Below are positions 1 through 9,550 of a stretch of 18,514 nucleotides of DNA, in pieces. Origin of the DNA: Euperipatoides rowelli (lineage: Eukaryota > Onychophora > Udeonychophora > Euonychophora > Peripatopsidae); NCBI GenBank assembly GCA_003024985.2, contig PXIH01S0016849.1. One strand, written 5' to 3'. Position numbers and translations under genes: made by a program. Each line of letters opens with the position of its first letter. Position 1 is the first letter of the stretch. The notes beneath the pieces are model-generated. The model was not told the DNA's origin. It ran no database searches and saw only the letters and a list, made by a program, of their open reading frames with translations.

Positions 1-135
1 TAATCTTAATAATAACTAACTAACAAATAATAATAAAAAGAAGAAAAAGAAGACTAATAGGACTACTAATAAGACAATGATGGAAATGATTTGGTTTACC
101 ATCTCCATCCCCACCTATACCTCAATTAACCTTCT
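1..135. repeat. AT-rich simple-sequence region
   Basis: Positions 1-80 are dominated by TAA, GAA and ACT trinucleotide-like runs, a degenerate microsatellite. No reading frame or RNA gene is visible up to the target duplication of the next SINE. Confidence 0.5.
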
Positions 136-146
136 GTCTTCCCTCT

Positions 147-534
147 TTTTTTTTTTTAATATGAACACCCCCGTGGGGTGTGTTCTGCCCACCTAACGGC
201 CTAGGCCAATCTACTTTTTAGTATTTATTAATTCATATTTACATTTTTTTTTATTCTATTTACAAATTATATACAATTACAGGCTGTCGAAACAGGATAC
301 ATCAGTGCTGATATACATTGTGCATAGTCTACGTTTGGTCCATGTCACACCATAAATCCAATTTTGCCTTGAAAAATCGTTCAGATAGTACACTAGAAAG
401 GGTGCCGTAGACTACGAAAGAAAATTCCATTATCCCTTGGTACCGGGGGCACCCAGGGAGCAAACCTGCTCCCCTTATATGCACTACCTCCGGTTGCAGC
501 TGTAACTCAAACCACTGGACCACCGGAGCTGTAC
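147..534 (-). mobile_element. tRNA-derived SINE, family 1, copy 1
   Basis: Read on the minus strand, the element opens with a tRNA-like head. It has a perfect A box (TGGTCCAGTGG, complement of 512-522) and a degenerate B box (GGTTTGCTCCC, complement of 456-466). A unique body follows, then a 3' A-tail seen as the T-run at 147-157. The body shares blocks with the copy at 14994-15307: GTGCATATAAG, GGAATTTTCTTTC, TGGATTTATGG and TTAGGTGGG near the tail. The flanks GTCTTCC-CTCT (136-146) and GTCTTCCTCCCTCT (535-548) look like a target duplication with a 3-bp indel. An open frame at 329-586 on this strand is only the SINE body and is not a gene. This copy is about 70 bp longer than copy 4 because of extra sequence before the tail. 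Confidence 0.85.
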
Positions 535-549
535 GTCTTCCTCCCTCTT

Positions 550-1729
550 GTCCTAGAATCATATATAATACTGAAATTTTTCTCAAGCATTAAGAAATTA
601 CCAGTATTGAGCTTAAAAATCTGTCAAAATATACAGGAACTAATAGATTGATTATAACAATATCATGGTGTATATTGTAATCTAAACACGAATAATCATC
701 TGCAATGGCTAATATTAATAAGAATACTGTAAAATAATAATTGAATACTACTACTAATACAAACAATAATCATAATAAGCAAAATAATAATAAGCCAACT
801 ACATACATCTATTATATCACCTGCTATATAATACAGTATGGGAAAATCATCAAGCATGCACTGATGAAAAAAACTGGAAGAAAGCTGCTTTTTATGTAAT
901 ATGATATAAAATACAATTATATTTTTATAGAACATATTGTTCAAATAGAATAGAATTACCATTTATGACAACTCTTTTTAAATTCTATTGGCCGATTGCT
1001 TCTGAGAGTGCTATGGTTAATAAAAGCAAGTTTACAAGTGATGTAGTTTATTTACTATTGTATAAAAACTTATTTTCTCCAACCCGTTTAGATCTGTCTT
1101 ATAAATGGACACAAGTGTGTAAATTAGTTCATAGTTTTCTGCAAGGTTGGGTCTATAAACACTGAACTTGCTCTAAACAATTTATAACCAATCATATTCC
1201 TTGTCTTATTTCCAATAGTTGTTATGGTTTTTAGTTTTAAGCATCAAAATGAATTCCAATAAACGTCTAGTATTGCGTAAAATATTTTAGTTTTACTTTA
1301 TTTACTGCTTTATGAAAATCCATTTTCAAATACAATGTTTTCAAACTAAATCAATTGGTCCAAGAACAATAGTATGCTACTCTACTTAGAGAATCTTAGA
1401 TATGATTGGTTCAATCGATAAATGAGATGGATAACAATGATTAGGTCTGCGTAAATATTAGATTGTTTCAATACTTATAGACGATGATGGAATGGCTATT
1501 TGTCTTTTATTTACACAATACTAACATCATCAGAGCACATTCTCTTATGGATGACTATTGTATATTTGCAATGGACAGCATGTGTCTTAACTCCTATGTG
1601 TTTTTTTACAAACTAAAATATTTACACAAACTATAATATTAATTAACTGATGTTATATCAAAATCATCTTAGCCTAGTGATTTAGAGCTGTTTCCTCACT
1701 CCTTGGAAAAATATCAATAGTTTACATAA
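550..1729. other. AT-rich DNA without recognisable genes
   Basis: I see only AT-rich sequence here. It includes a TAA/ACT-rich low-complexity patch at about 700-800. The short open frames, such as 965-1165 on the plus strand, have no recognisable motifs and are of a length expected by chance. Confidence 0.5.
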
Positions 1730-1795
1730 GTGTTACCAAATAGGGTTCCATGGAACGCTGGAGTTCCATCAGGTGAAATTACGGTTCCATGAGAA
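1730..1795 (+). mobile_element. hAT-like transposon end (fragment)
   Basis: The segment beginning AGTGTTACCAAATAGGGTTCC continues with GGAAC and GTTCC blocks. This matches the general look of hAT-superfamily termini, which often read CAGTGTTTCCCAACC..GGGTTCC..GGAAC..GGGTTCC. A second stretch with a similar start lies at 18319-18365. The matching opposite end and an 8-bp target duplication were not found, so this is a fragment at best. The assignment rests on remembered family appearance. Confidence 0.35.
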
Positions 1796-3256
1796 TGTTA
1801 CATTACAATATCATTTGATATTAAAAAAAAAAAAAGGGAATAAAAAACTATTTAAACATTGATGGATTGTAAGTACAGAATGTGTATCTGACTGCAGAAG
1901 CTAAAACAACTCAAAGAAGATATTCTGGGCAGTGCATGAATGCTAATAGAGCCATATTGTGGTCAAAGCTTAAGGTTGGCATTCCACAAATGTTCAATGT
2001 GTTTAAAAGAGTTTCCATGGCTAAATTTAATTGAGAAACACTGATTTATATAAATAGTTTTTATTGACTAAACTATCCATGTTTGTTGTTAGTTTGTTTT
2101 TGTTAGCTGTAAATTTAACCTGACTTTGACCTTAATAACATGACCATTTGAATGAAAAATCTTGTGGCTCAGATGCATTTAAAATAATTACCCATGAAAT
2201 AATAAATACATTTTGGAAGGAATTTATTGTTTTGTTTGGACTTGCATATTTCTTTAATGTTATTAGCCTGACTATTTCAATGCAAATGAGTTGCCATACA
2301 ATAAAGAGGAATAAATGTAAAGAAAATTACTTTTGTAAGATAGCAGTTGGACTAAGTTTTAAACATCATAATTAATTTTAATTTTATTTTACATTATTCA
2401 AATATTAATAAAAATTATAAAAAAATCAATACTTAATTTTCTCAGGTGATGAATAAAGGAAATATTGTTCTGATCGTAAATATTCCACAGACCCAAAATT
2501 GTGCAATGCTGGTTTTCCTTTATCATTTTAAAGCAATAAAACTTGGTATGCAATATTCTAAAATATTTGACATTTTTTAATTTTGGTTATTTATAAAAAA
2601 AAATATTAGATTTATAGATTTTTAGGAGTTAATTATAGATATTTATTTCTTCCTCTTTCTTCAAATATAATTTCATTCAATTCACTTTTCTCAATACTTC
2701 AATAATTCAATCAGTTTATTGAAACTGCAAATACGTTTTTTTTTTTAAATAATTACTTCCTTTTTTGAAATTAATATTCTTTGATAAATTTTTTTTTTTT
2801 AATAAAATAAATAAAATAATCATTTATAGATAAAAAATTTAAAAATTATTCGTGGTTAAAATTTCAAATTGGAAAATCAAAACATATTGCTGAAAGCTAA
2901 AATTTAAAAAAGAAAAATGGATTTTTTAAAGATTATTTGTTTTTCATATTGTTTATGGATGCCTTGTACTGCAGATGAAAAGTCAAATACAAGTTGAGAA
3001 TGCATAAGTGGTGGGATTTGATATAATGATAGAATGTTTCAAATATTATATTGGATAAGGTTCAAATCAAAATATTCAAAACTTGATAAACAAATTTGCA
3101 GTATTACTGATAAATCTATATTAATACTTTGTATGTTGCTAACAACATAGAGTTGAAATAAATTAAGAATTTTAAATATTTGGTGCCTCTTCTATGTCAT
3201 ATAGCTTATCTTGGGTGGTTGGTTGTCTTTTAAACATCTGCTATGATATTTATTTA
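1796..3256. other. AT-rich DNA, no recognised gene
   Basis: There are A- and T-homopolymer runs throughout. One plus-strand frame is open for 53 codons at 1873-2034, contains WSKLKVGIPQMFNVF and starts just after a possible AG acceptor; I do not recognise it. The frame at 2148-2375 shows no motif. Nothing else is seen. Confidence 0.45.
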
Positions 3257-3412
3257 TTATTTATCCAGAACATCCAGTTCTTCACCAAATGGTGCTCTTC
3301 CAGAACATTTATTGAAATATTGAGTAAGATTATAATTAGAAATTAATAGAAATACAACGGCAAAACAGAATAACTGCACAAAGCAATGCAAATTCCAGTG
3401 ATATCCGCAATT
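3257..3412 (-). other. Unidentified exon-like open frame
   Basis: The minus strand is open for 51 codons and then reaches a TAA (complement of 3257-3259). It lacks an ATG and would have to be an exon or a transposon remnant. The reading has a hydrophobic stretch (LFCFAVVFLLIS) followed by a polar C-terminal end (CSGRAPFGEELDVLDK). A plausible splice acceptor (ttgctttgtgcag) precedes the hydrophobic part. A second minus-strand frame over the distal half also reads well, and the end runs into ATAAATAATAAATAAAT, which could equally be a retrotransposon tail. I do not recognise the family. Confidence 0.2.
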
Positions 3413-3973
3413 TCAAAATAATTTAGCAATAAAGATCATGTTTGCTTAAGAATATTGTTAATTCATTTTTATATGAAGAGATGGATTCATTCATTCTATT
3501 ATCTTTAGGATTTCAGTTCCAAATTTAGGATGCTTTATATGAGAATGAGGATTAACCTTTCTATTATAGTTATATGGTTCACTTCTTGTTTATATGACAT
3601 TTTACAAGGAAAACCTTTCATGCTAACACTACCTAATGTTAGTATTAGTAGGAAAGGCATGGAGATTCATTGGACTTTAGAGATAAAGATGCTATATATT
3701 TAAAAATCAATTGCCATCCTTTCTTAAGAAAATAATATTTGAGAACAAAGAAGACTAAAATGTCATTGGAAAATGCTAAATTTACTATTAAATGTAAATA
3801 TTTTATCAAAATTTATCAATGCTCCCAGTTTATCCTATACATAGAAAATTAGTTTATTGAGTGCATTGAAGTCAAGTTTGGTTTGTTTTCTCTTTTAAAT
3901 ATAAGATTTTGATATCTGAAATATTAAAATATTACATTTAAAAAACAAAAAAACTGGACTTGTCTCGGTTCCG

Positions 3974-3984
3974 TGGTCGAGTGG
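3974..3984 (+). promoter_or_regulatory. Pol III A box of SINE family 2
   Basis: TGGTCGAGTGG matches the TRGYNNARNNG A-box consensus. It lies 11 bp inside the element. Confidence 0.85.
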
Positions 3985-4025
3985 GTTTCTGCTCAATGAA
4001 TCTGAGACATATGCCGGGGGTTACA

Positions 4026-4036
4026 GGTTCGATTCC
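4026..4036 (+). promoter_or_regulatory. Pol III B box of SINE family 2
   Basis: GGTTCGATTCC is an exact match to the B-box consensus GGTTCGANTCC. It lies 41 bp after the A box, so the internal promoter looks intact. Confidence 0.9.
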
Positions 4037-4205
4037 CGGCTAGGGCAGTTAAGGAAAGGATTTTTTCCCTAAGGTATAACAGCTCGCCTTGGGTTTTTTC
4101 CCAGTACGCTGCCCTTCTTAACATCTAGGAACCTGTTTCTGGTGAATTTATTATGTTATTATTATTAATTTATTAAGTAAACAAAAAAAAAAAAAACTGG
4201 ACTTG

Positions 4206-4494
4206 ATTATTTAAGTTTTTGTTTAAATTTACAAATAAAAATAACATAGAAAAAACATAAAGAGACATCCGAAAAAGTCAAAAATTAATAAAAAAAAAAA
4301 TGGATATCAAAACACTTTGTAAAAAAAAGAACAGAACAAATTAAAAGGCTTTTTAGTTTGATCATTGTTTATTATTCAGAAATGGAATAAATCACAAATC
4401 CTATAGTTTTTTTTATTTGTCCTATTAAAATTGGGAAAAATGAACAGTTTCACTACATAAAAATAAACCAATATTTACATTCTACAATTATTAC
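4206..4494. other. AT-rich DNA, nothing recognised
   Basis: A-rich and T-rich runs only. Confidence 0.5.
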
Positions 4495-4556
4495 CTTGTT
4501 ATTTAAAGTACAAAGAAATGTCATCAATGAGGAATTGCCTAAATGAACAAGGGTGT
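4495..4556 (-). other. Possible internal exon, minus strand
   Basis: On the minus strand a pyrimidine-rich acceptor (ccccctcttgcag) precedes 62 nt, which are followed by a donor (AAG then GTAATA). One phase is open through the whole segment and reads TLVHLGNSSLMTFLCTLNNK; the other two phases contain stops. The surrounding open frame extends over 4453-4650 but runs into a poly-G/C tract upstream. I do not recognise the peptide. It may be a real exon or a coincidence of splice-like signals. Confidence 0.25.
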
Positions 4557-4574
4557 CTGCAAGAGGGGGAAATA

Positions 4575-4585
4575 CCCCCCCCCCC
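4575..4585. repeat. C11 homopolymer
   Basis: Eleven consecutive C residues are flanked by G-rich sequence. A similar C10A10 block lies at 4747-4766. Both stand out in this AT-rich region. Confidence 0.9.
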
Positions 4586-4683
4586 ACCTTAGAAAAATTA
4601 GATCTATCAAAGATGTAGATATTTAATATAATGTTGGCTATCTTTAACAATATTCCAAGTGTGAAATATCAATGAATGGTTAT

Positions 4684-4790
4684 AAAAATGTCCATACAAA
4701 AAAAAAAAAAAATATATCAAAATTTTAGCAAAATGTCCATCCACCGCCCCCCCCCCAAAAAAAAAAGCTTATCAAAATATAAATTTTTCA
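4684..4790. repeat. Diverged two-unit tandem repeat
   Basis: Two adjacent units share the order AAAATGTCCAT, a homopolymer block, TATCAAAAT, then ATTTT. Unit 1 covers about 4684-4726 and unit 2 about 4730-4787. Unit 2 has gained a C10 run before the A-run. Confidence 0.6.
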
Positions 4791-4794
4791 TTCC

Positions 4795-5200
4795 CTCATT
4801 GAATTTTTTTCTGCTTACACCCTATAGTCTTTGCCAGATTTAAACAGAGGTCCTTAGCATTATACCAATTTGTCATTGAATTCACAACATGTCATTCTAC
4901 TGGAATTAAACTAGAAGAGTTTTACATCATCAATGTGTATTGACCACCCTCAAAGCCATGGCATCCTATGACCTTTCCAATATTAAAACACCATACAGTT
5001 CAAGTTGGTAATTTTAAGTTGCATCATTAACACTTGGAAATTTTCTCATAGATTGGACTGCCCAAAATAATCTCAAAAAATTATTTTTGCTATGCTCCCC
5101 AGATGTCATTGAAATGCCATTTAAGTTTTTTTAAAACAGGTGTTTTTCCAATAGGGAGAATCAATTGTATAAATTTATTTATTATTTTTATTACAATCAG
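4795..5200 (-). pseudogene. Decayed coding-like sequence, minus strand
   Basis: Several minus-strand frames read as protein-like segments that are interrupted and shift relative to one another. One frame contains SKNNFLRLFWAVQSMRKFPS and, after a stop, NYQLELYGVLILERS. Another has IGKVIGCHGFEGGQYTLMM, followed past stops by MTNWYNAKDLCLNLAKTIGC. Such mosaics of open pieces with sparse stops suggest an old transposon gene or processed pseudogene. No catalytic motif is certain and I do not name a family. Confidence 0.25.
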
Positions 5201-5250
5201 TATTACAATTTTTACTTATTATATCGTTACAATCTGGAACAACAGCGTCT

Positions 5251-5478
5251 TTAGTTCTCTTGATCTTCTAATCCTAGTAGCATATCGAATATTTCCATCA
5301 CACATTCCAAACTAACCATATTCTGATCAGGAAATTCATTTGTTCTTTGGTGTACAAAAAAAAAACTTTGAGAATTATGGTCACTACAGCATCGATCAAT
5401 GATCCCCAGTATATATCCTCCACCTTTCTTGGCCACAAGGTAGCACTCATGATCAAGCCACCAGGATGGATTAAATTG
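5251..5478 (-). other. Unidentified 75-codon open frame
   Basis: The minus strand is open from just after a TAA (complement of 5479-5481) to a TAA at 5251-5253. It encodes a protein-like stretch including SWWLDHECYLVAKKGGGYIL and ending near MEIFDMLLGLEDQEN. The longest ATG-initiated part is 61 codons. The DNA is less AT-rich than its surroundings. The plus strand is also open over much of the segment, with a possible acceptor at 5386-5389 and a GT at 5440, so strand assignment is not secure. It may belong with the decayed reading at 4795-5200. Unrecognised. Confidence 0.28.
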
Positions 5479-5481
5479 TTA

Positions 5482-6659
5482 TTTAGTTATTAAATCTTAT
5501 AAAATTAATGCATTCTATTAGTATTAGGGACTATTTGCTCATTTACTCACAGAAATAGTAATTACTTAATTAGGGCTAAGTAGTATTATCATCAATCCAA
5601 CCTTTACTTATTATTTATTAGTAAATTGTTTGAAATATGTTAGTCACATGTTAATTGTTGTTCATTATTCAGTCAAAATAATTGAATAGAAATTTATAGT
5701 TATAAAATTAAAAAGTTACCCTTGCCTTGTTAATAAGCCTTTTAGTAATAATCTGTCTTGAGTATTACTCTTCTGCTCAGCATACTTTAGCTAATCCTTA
5801 TAACCAATAAGGGCCATATTAACTACAATAATCATAATTCTTAATAAAATCAATTTAAACATAAATAATTTTAATTATTCTCAGATTTAAATTTATTATT
5901 AATCAAACAAAATTTGAAACTATTCACTCTTGTGAAATTCTTTAAGTAAATGTTTCCTCTTCATACAATATTAAATGATATTCTATAATTCCAGACAGTT
6001 TAATCACAGTTGAAAAAATTTTAAAAGCAAGATACTTTTTCTAATTTAAATTTTAAATTTTCATTTACGCTTGAATTAATTTTTAACATAATATAAATGA
6101 CCCTGAAAAATTTATTGTTGTTAATAATTTTAGAAATGGTTTATATATGTCATTTTTATTATTTTTTTTTATTTTCCATAATTATATGAGTCTGAATGTT
6201 TCAAAGTAGAAATTTTCAATACATAAAATGTTTACTTTTAAAAGTCTTTAAATTTTATATTATTTGAATTTTTCGGTACTTATTAGATTAGGAAAGTTGA
6301 GCATTTTTGTTTTATTTGACCATCAAATTAAAAATAAAGAGTTTTGTTATCTGTAAAAATATATATATCAAAATTATATAATTAATAATTCAAAGTAAAG
6401 TATGATTACTGTGTATAATGTGTCTATTTCTTGATCAGTAATGTATACAAATTTACCAACTGAGTGAACATTTTCTTTGTTTAAAGAGCTAATACTTAAT
6501 ACACTTCTCTGATATTCTAAATTAATTCTACATTAATGCTACAAATGAAAATATGATCTATCAATATTTAATAAATTGTTGTACAAAATGCTTAAAATAC
6601 AGAAACTTGAATCTTAAATTATAGATCATGTGATAGTTATTTACTTCTTCCATCCTTTT
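5482..6659. other. AT-rich DNA, nothing recognised
   Basis: This is long, uniformly AT-rich sequence with short T- and A-runs. No frame, SINE head or terminal inverted repeat is evident. Confidence 0.5.
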
Positions 6660-7104
6660 GGAATTAGCCTATAAACGGCCATCAGGAAAGAGCTTCTTTA
6701 ATATTATGCAAATCACCTCAGATTTGTGAAAAAAGGGGGACTTTACACACAGACTGGCCCTCAATGCTCAATCTCCAGCTTAAACNACTAGAGACTTTAG
6801 TCCATCAACTATGCATTATAGCTGTACCTTCAAGCTGTCTTCAGATTCCAGACTTTGTTTTCAGAATAAAATTTGCCCCAGCAATCAATTTCATTGTTGG
6901 CTAATGATATTAACTTATACTGCTATCATGAATTTTCATTTCTGTTCGCAATAATCATCATGTATATGTTTTTTTTTATTCTACAGCTTCCTGCAGCATT
7001 ATCCCATAGATCACCAACAGTCCATGCAAAATACCAGTCACCCTTCTTCATGTCATAGTGTAGTAGGCCCAGGAAGCAAAGAGTTAGTTAAACAAAATAA
7101 TTAA
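6660..7104 (+). other. Low-AT island with exon-like segments
   Basis: Base composition is visibly less AT-rich here. One plus-strand frame has no stop for 78 codons (6668-6904, including a codon with an N). Two segments preceded by acceptor-like sequences end in stops. The first is 6722-6791 after cacctcag, reading FVKKGGLYTQTGPQCSISSL and ending in TAG. The second is 6987-7104 after a strong tract and acceptor (tttttttttattctacag), reading FLQHYPIDHQQSMQNTSHPS and so on to TAA. Both would use the same acceptor phase. The minus strand over 6987-7104 also reads open (KGDWYFAWTVGDLWDNAAG). An octamer ATGCAAAT is at 6706-6713. It could be terminal exons or a conserved noncoding element; no family is recognised. 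Confidence 0.25.
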
Positions 7105-7873
7105 AGATAGAAATTAAATAATTAAATAGCCAGCATTGAACCCCTTATAGAGACCTATTAATTAATGCATAATGAAAAAAATAATTTATTGTATACCAAA
7201 TTAATTTATTGAATACTGTATACATCAGATTGATATGCCTTATTTACCAAGTGTTGATTGTTATGCAGCTGCCTAAGAAAAGAATAAAAAAGAATGGGAC
7301 ATGAACCACAAAGCATGTCTAAAACAATAGAAGAATATATGAGATTCTCGTTATTATGACTATAATAATGTTTTATTTTTTCTTACAATCTTTATCCTTG
7401 CAATGTGACACTCCGAGTAGTCACCAAGCCATCTGGTGATTGTCAAAGTCTGTCTCATTGCTGAGTAGATAGCTGAGTAAGCTTTGTCTTGTCAATATAT
7501 TTTTTGTTTTAATTAATTTTTCTATGGAAAATAAGTTTTTATCCATAGGATGGAAGTTAGTAAAGATTTTTCATTGAAACATATATTTTATCCTTATAAT
7601 CATTTTTATCGTGAGCTGTAGCTTACTTAGGTGTAAAAATTAAATTATCTTGGTGTATTGTCTGGTAGATGTCATTGAGTTTCTTCAGCAATACAGCGAG
7701 TAGCATGGAAGATCTTTGGGTGAAAAATTGCTATTAGTAGAGTGAGAGCTGTAATCTTTAGCAGTAGATGGTATACTATAAATTTTGGTAATTAAATAGG
7801 GACAGGAAAATATCCTCTTATAAAATTAGCCAAAAATGATCTGGGGAAATGTCTGTTTGTCATGCAATTTATA
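7105..7873. other. AT-rich DNA, nothing firm
   Basis: Mostly AT-rich. A small GC-richer patch at 7400-7480 includes the imperfect hairpin GTCACCAAG/CTGGTGAT but no identifiable feature. Confidence 0.45.
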
Positions 7874-8232
7874 TTTTTTTGATTACAGACATTAGACCAG
7901 TTGACAGTGGCGTCCACAAACTGACTAAATTTTTTTAAAATTTATTTCCACTATTTACAATTTTTATTTCTTCATTGTACAATGCTGCACTCCTTACTAT
8001 TCTTCCAAGTCCATGTTTAAATATCCAGATCCAATTTCCATTAAAGTCATACCATAAATCTAATAATTAGTTATCAATAGATCTGTAAACAGAAAAAATG
8101 CCCAGAGTGTATTAATATAGAAAGAAAATTATTTACTTATCACACTGGGGCTGCCCAGGAATTGAACCTTGATCCCATGTATGCGCAAGTGTACCATGGC
8201 CTGGTATGAAACTGCTCGATCACAGTGCCTTG
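7874..8232 (-). mobile_element. tRNA-derived SINE, family 1, copy 2
   Basis: On the minus strand there is an A-box-like TGATCGAGCAG (complement of 8212-8222) and a perfect B box GGTTCAATTCC (complement of 8158-8168). The body shares GAAAGAAAATT, CATACCATAAATC and CTATTTACAA (as seen on the plus strand) with the copy at 147-534, in the same order. The tail end is placed at the T-run 7874-7880 by analogy with copy 1. No target duplication is evident, so both ends are approximate. The copy is older and more diverged than copies 1 and 4. Confidence 0.7.
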
Positions 8233-9006
8233 ACAAAATTGATTAGTTATTTTCTATAAAATATTTTATTTCAGTCTATGATTGCTAATAATAATTATGA
8301 TAGCTAGAATGCCTTTATTTATATGATTATTTTAACATCAATTTACATTGACATAACAGTGTATTACAGAAAGTGAATAATTATATATATAACCAAAACA
8401 ACAGCAACAGCAATTTATAAAATTGAAAGATACATAGTCTATGTGATGTGAAATGATTTGTGGAGATCTATTTTAACTTGTAGTAGAATGAGGATTATCT
8501 TTGATTTTTTAAGAAAAGAAAAACATGTTTAAGTTTTAAGTACCGTACCATGATTTAGTTTAACCATTATTGAAATTCAGGAGAAGATATAATAACTGTT
8601 AACAATTTTTACTTTTTTGGGATGTAAAATAAATATTGTTTAAAAAAATGATATTTTGCATGTTAGTTTATTAATTTTGACCTTTGACTTTTTTTTTTTT
8701 TACAATTCAGTTCTACAAATGATTATGGGAATAGTTATAGGAGTTGTCTGCAAAACGTCTGGGGTGATTAAATGCATAAATATCAAGTCTATGATTTTTT
8801 TGTAATTAATTTGTTGCCAGTTTCTTTAGTAAAGTCTACATTGTTAAGTTGTTGTTCTGCAGAGACATAACTCTCATCTTCTATGTATGCAATAAATTGA
8901 ATATTTTGACTCAGGGACTTATTACTTTTGTTACCAAAACTCTTATTTTAAGGGTTGAATTTTTTTTTTGTTTAAAAAAAAAAAAGTTTCCCTTTAAGAG
9001 GGGAAA
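8233..9006. other. AT-rich DNA, nothing recognised
   Basis: T- and A-runs occur, including adjacent T10 and A12 blocks near 8960-8985 that could form a hairpin. The frame at 8849-9055 spans these homopolymers and is not credible as a gene. Confidence 0.5.
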
Positions 9007-9072
9007 TCATAGTTCATTTACATCATATGCACAATCTTCTCCCTCGGAAGCATAATCAAAGGTATTCATCTG
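9007..9072 (-). other. Possible terminal exon, minus strand
   Basis: After CAG on the minus strand the frame reads MNTFDYASEGEDCAYDVNEL followed by TGA, an acidic C-terminal-like peptide. Upstream in the same frame a stop lies ten codons earlier. The acceptor lacks a good pyrimidine tract. Only 20 codons support it; it may be chance. Confidence 0.15.
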
Positions 9073-9154
9073 TGTTAAACTTATTGTGAGTTGGTTCCTC
9101 TAGAGTGCACTTTCCTATCTCCAGCTTAATCATCTTTAAGACCCAGGCTACGGT

Positions 9155-9345
9155 AGTGTATTTTTCTTTTACTCAAGATCTAATGATCTTTTTATGCATA
9201 GAAAAATGACTACTTTTACCTGGGCCTGGAAAAACCTGGAGAGGTACTGCCCCTCTCCCCCATTGATTAAACAGGTCTCCAGGACTACATGTCTTGAGAT
9301 GCGTCAGTCCTGTGTGTTCCTGACTGGACCACAGCACCACGGGTT
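9155..9345 (-). mobile_element. Possible degenerate SINE
   Basis: The minus strand contains TGGTCCAGTCA (complement of 9321-9331), which resembles the A box of SINE family 1. A GC-richer stretch of about 100 bp follows, with no convincing B box. No tail or target duplication is seen. Confidence 0.25.
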
Positions 9346-9550
9346 GCAATATTAGTGTTGACTGCGTAAAAACAAATGAACAAAAAAAATATAGTAGGCA
9401 TAAGGATTAAAAATCAAACAAAATTTTTGAACAATAATTATACTTATTAATAATAATTTATTTTTGAGAGAATGGTGGAAGTAGGATTGAAAGAAAGAGA
9501 AAAAAATATTCATTACCATTGGGAGAGAGGTGGAGGTTTGTGCTCAAGTA

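Larger units (their letters stand above)
3963..4189 (+). mobile_element. tRNA-derived SINE, family 2
   Basis: This is a complete, apparently young SINE. It has a tRNA-like head with A box TGGTCGAGTGG (3974-3984) and B box GGTTCGATTCC (4026-4036), a body to about 4150, an AT-rich (TTA)n-like region and a terminal A-run. It is flanked by a perfect 16-bp target duplication (seven A then CTGGACTTG) at 3947-3962 and 4190-4205, which fixes both ends. The body carries an imperfect stem: GTTAAGGAAAGG (4048-4059) against CCCTTCTTAAC (4112-4122). The body does not match family 1. It would be mobilised in trans by a LINE. Confidence 0.93.

Noticed and set aside
329-586. 85-codon minus-strand open frame as a gene
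   Set aside because: It is the body and head of a tRNA-derived SINE, shared with three other copies.
3963-4046. Functional tRNA gene
   Set aside because: The A and B boxes are perfect, but the acceptor arms do not pair and the unit is followed by a SINE body and tail inside a target duplication.
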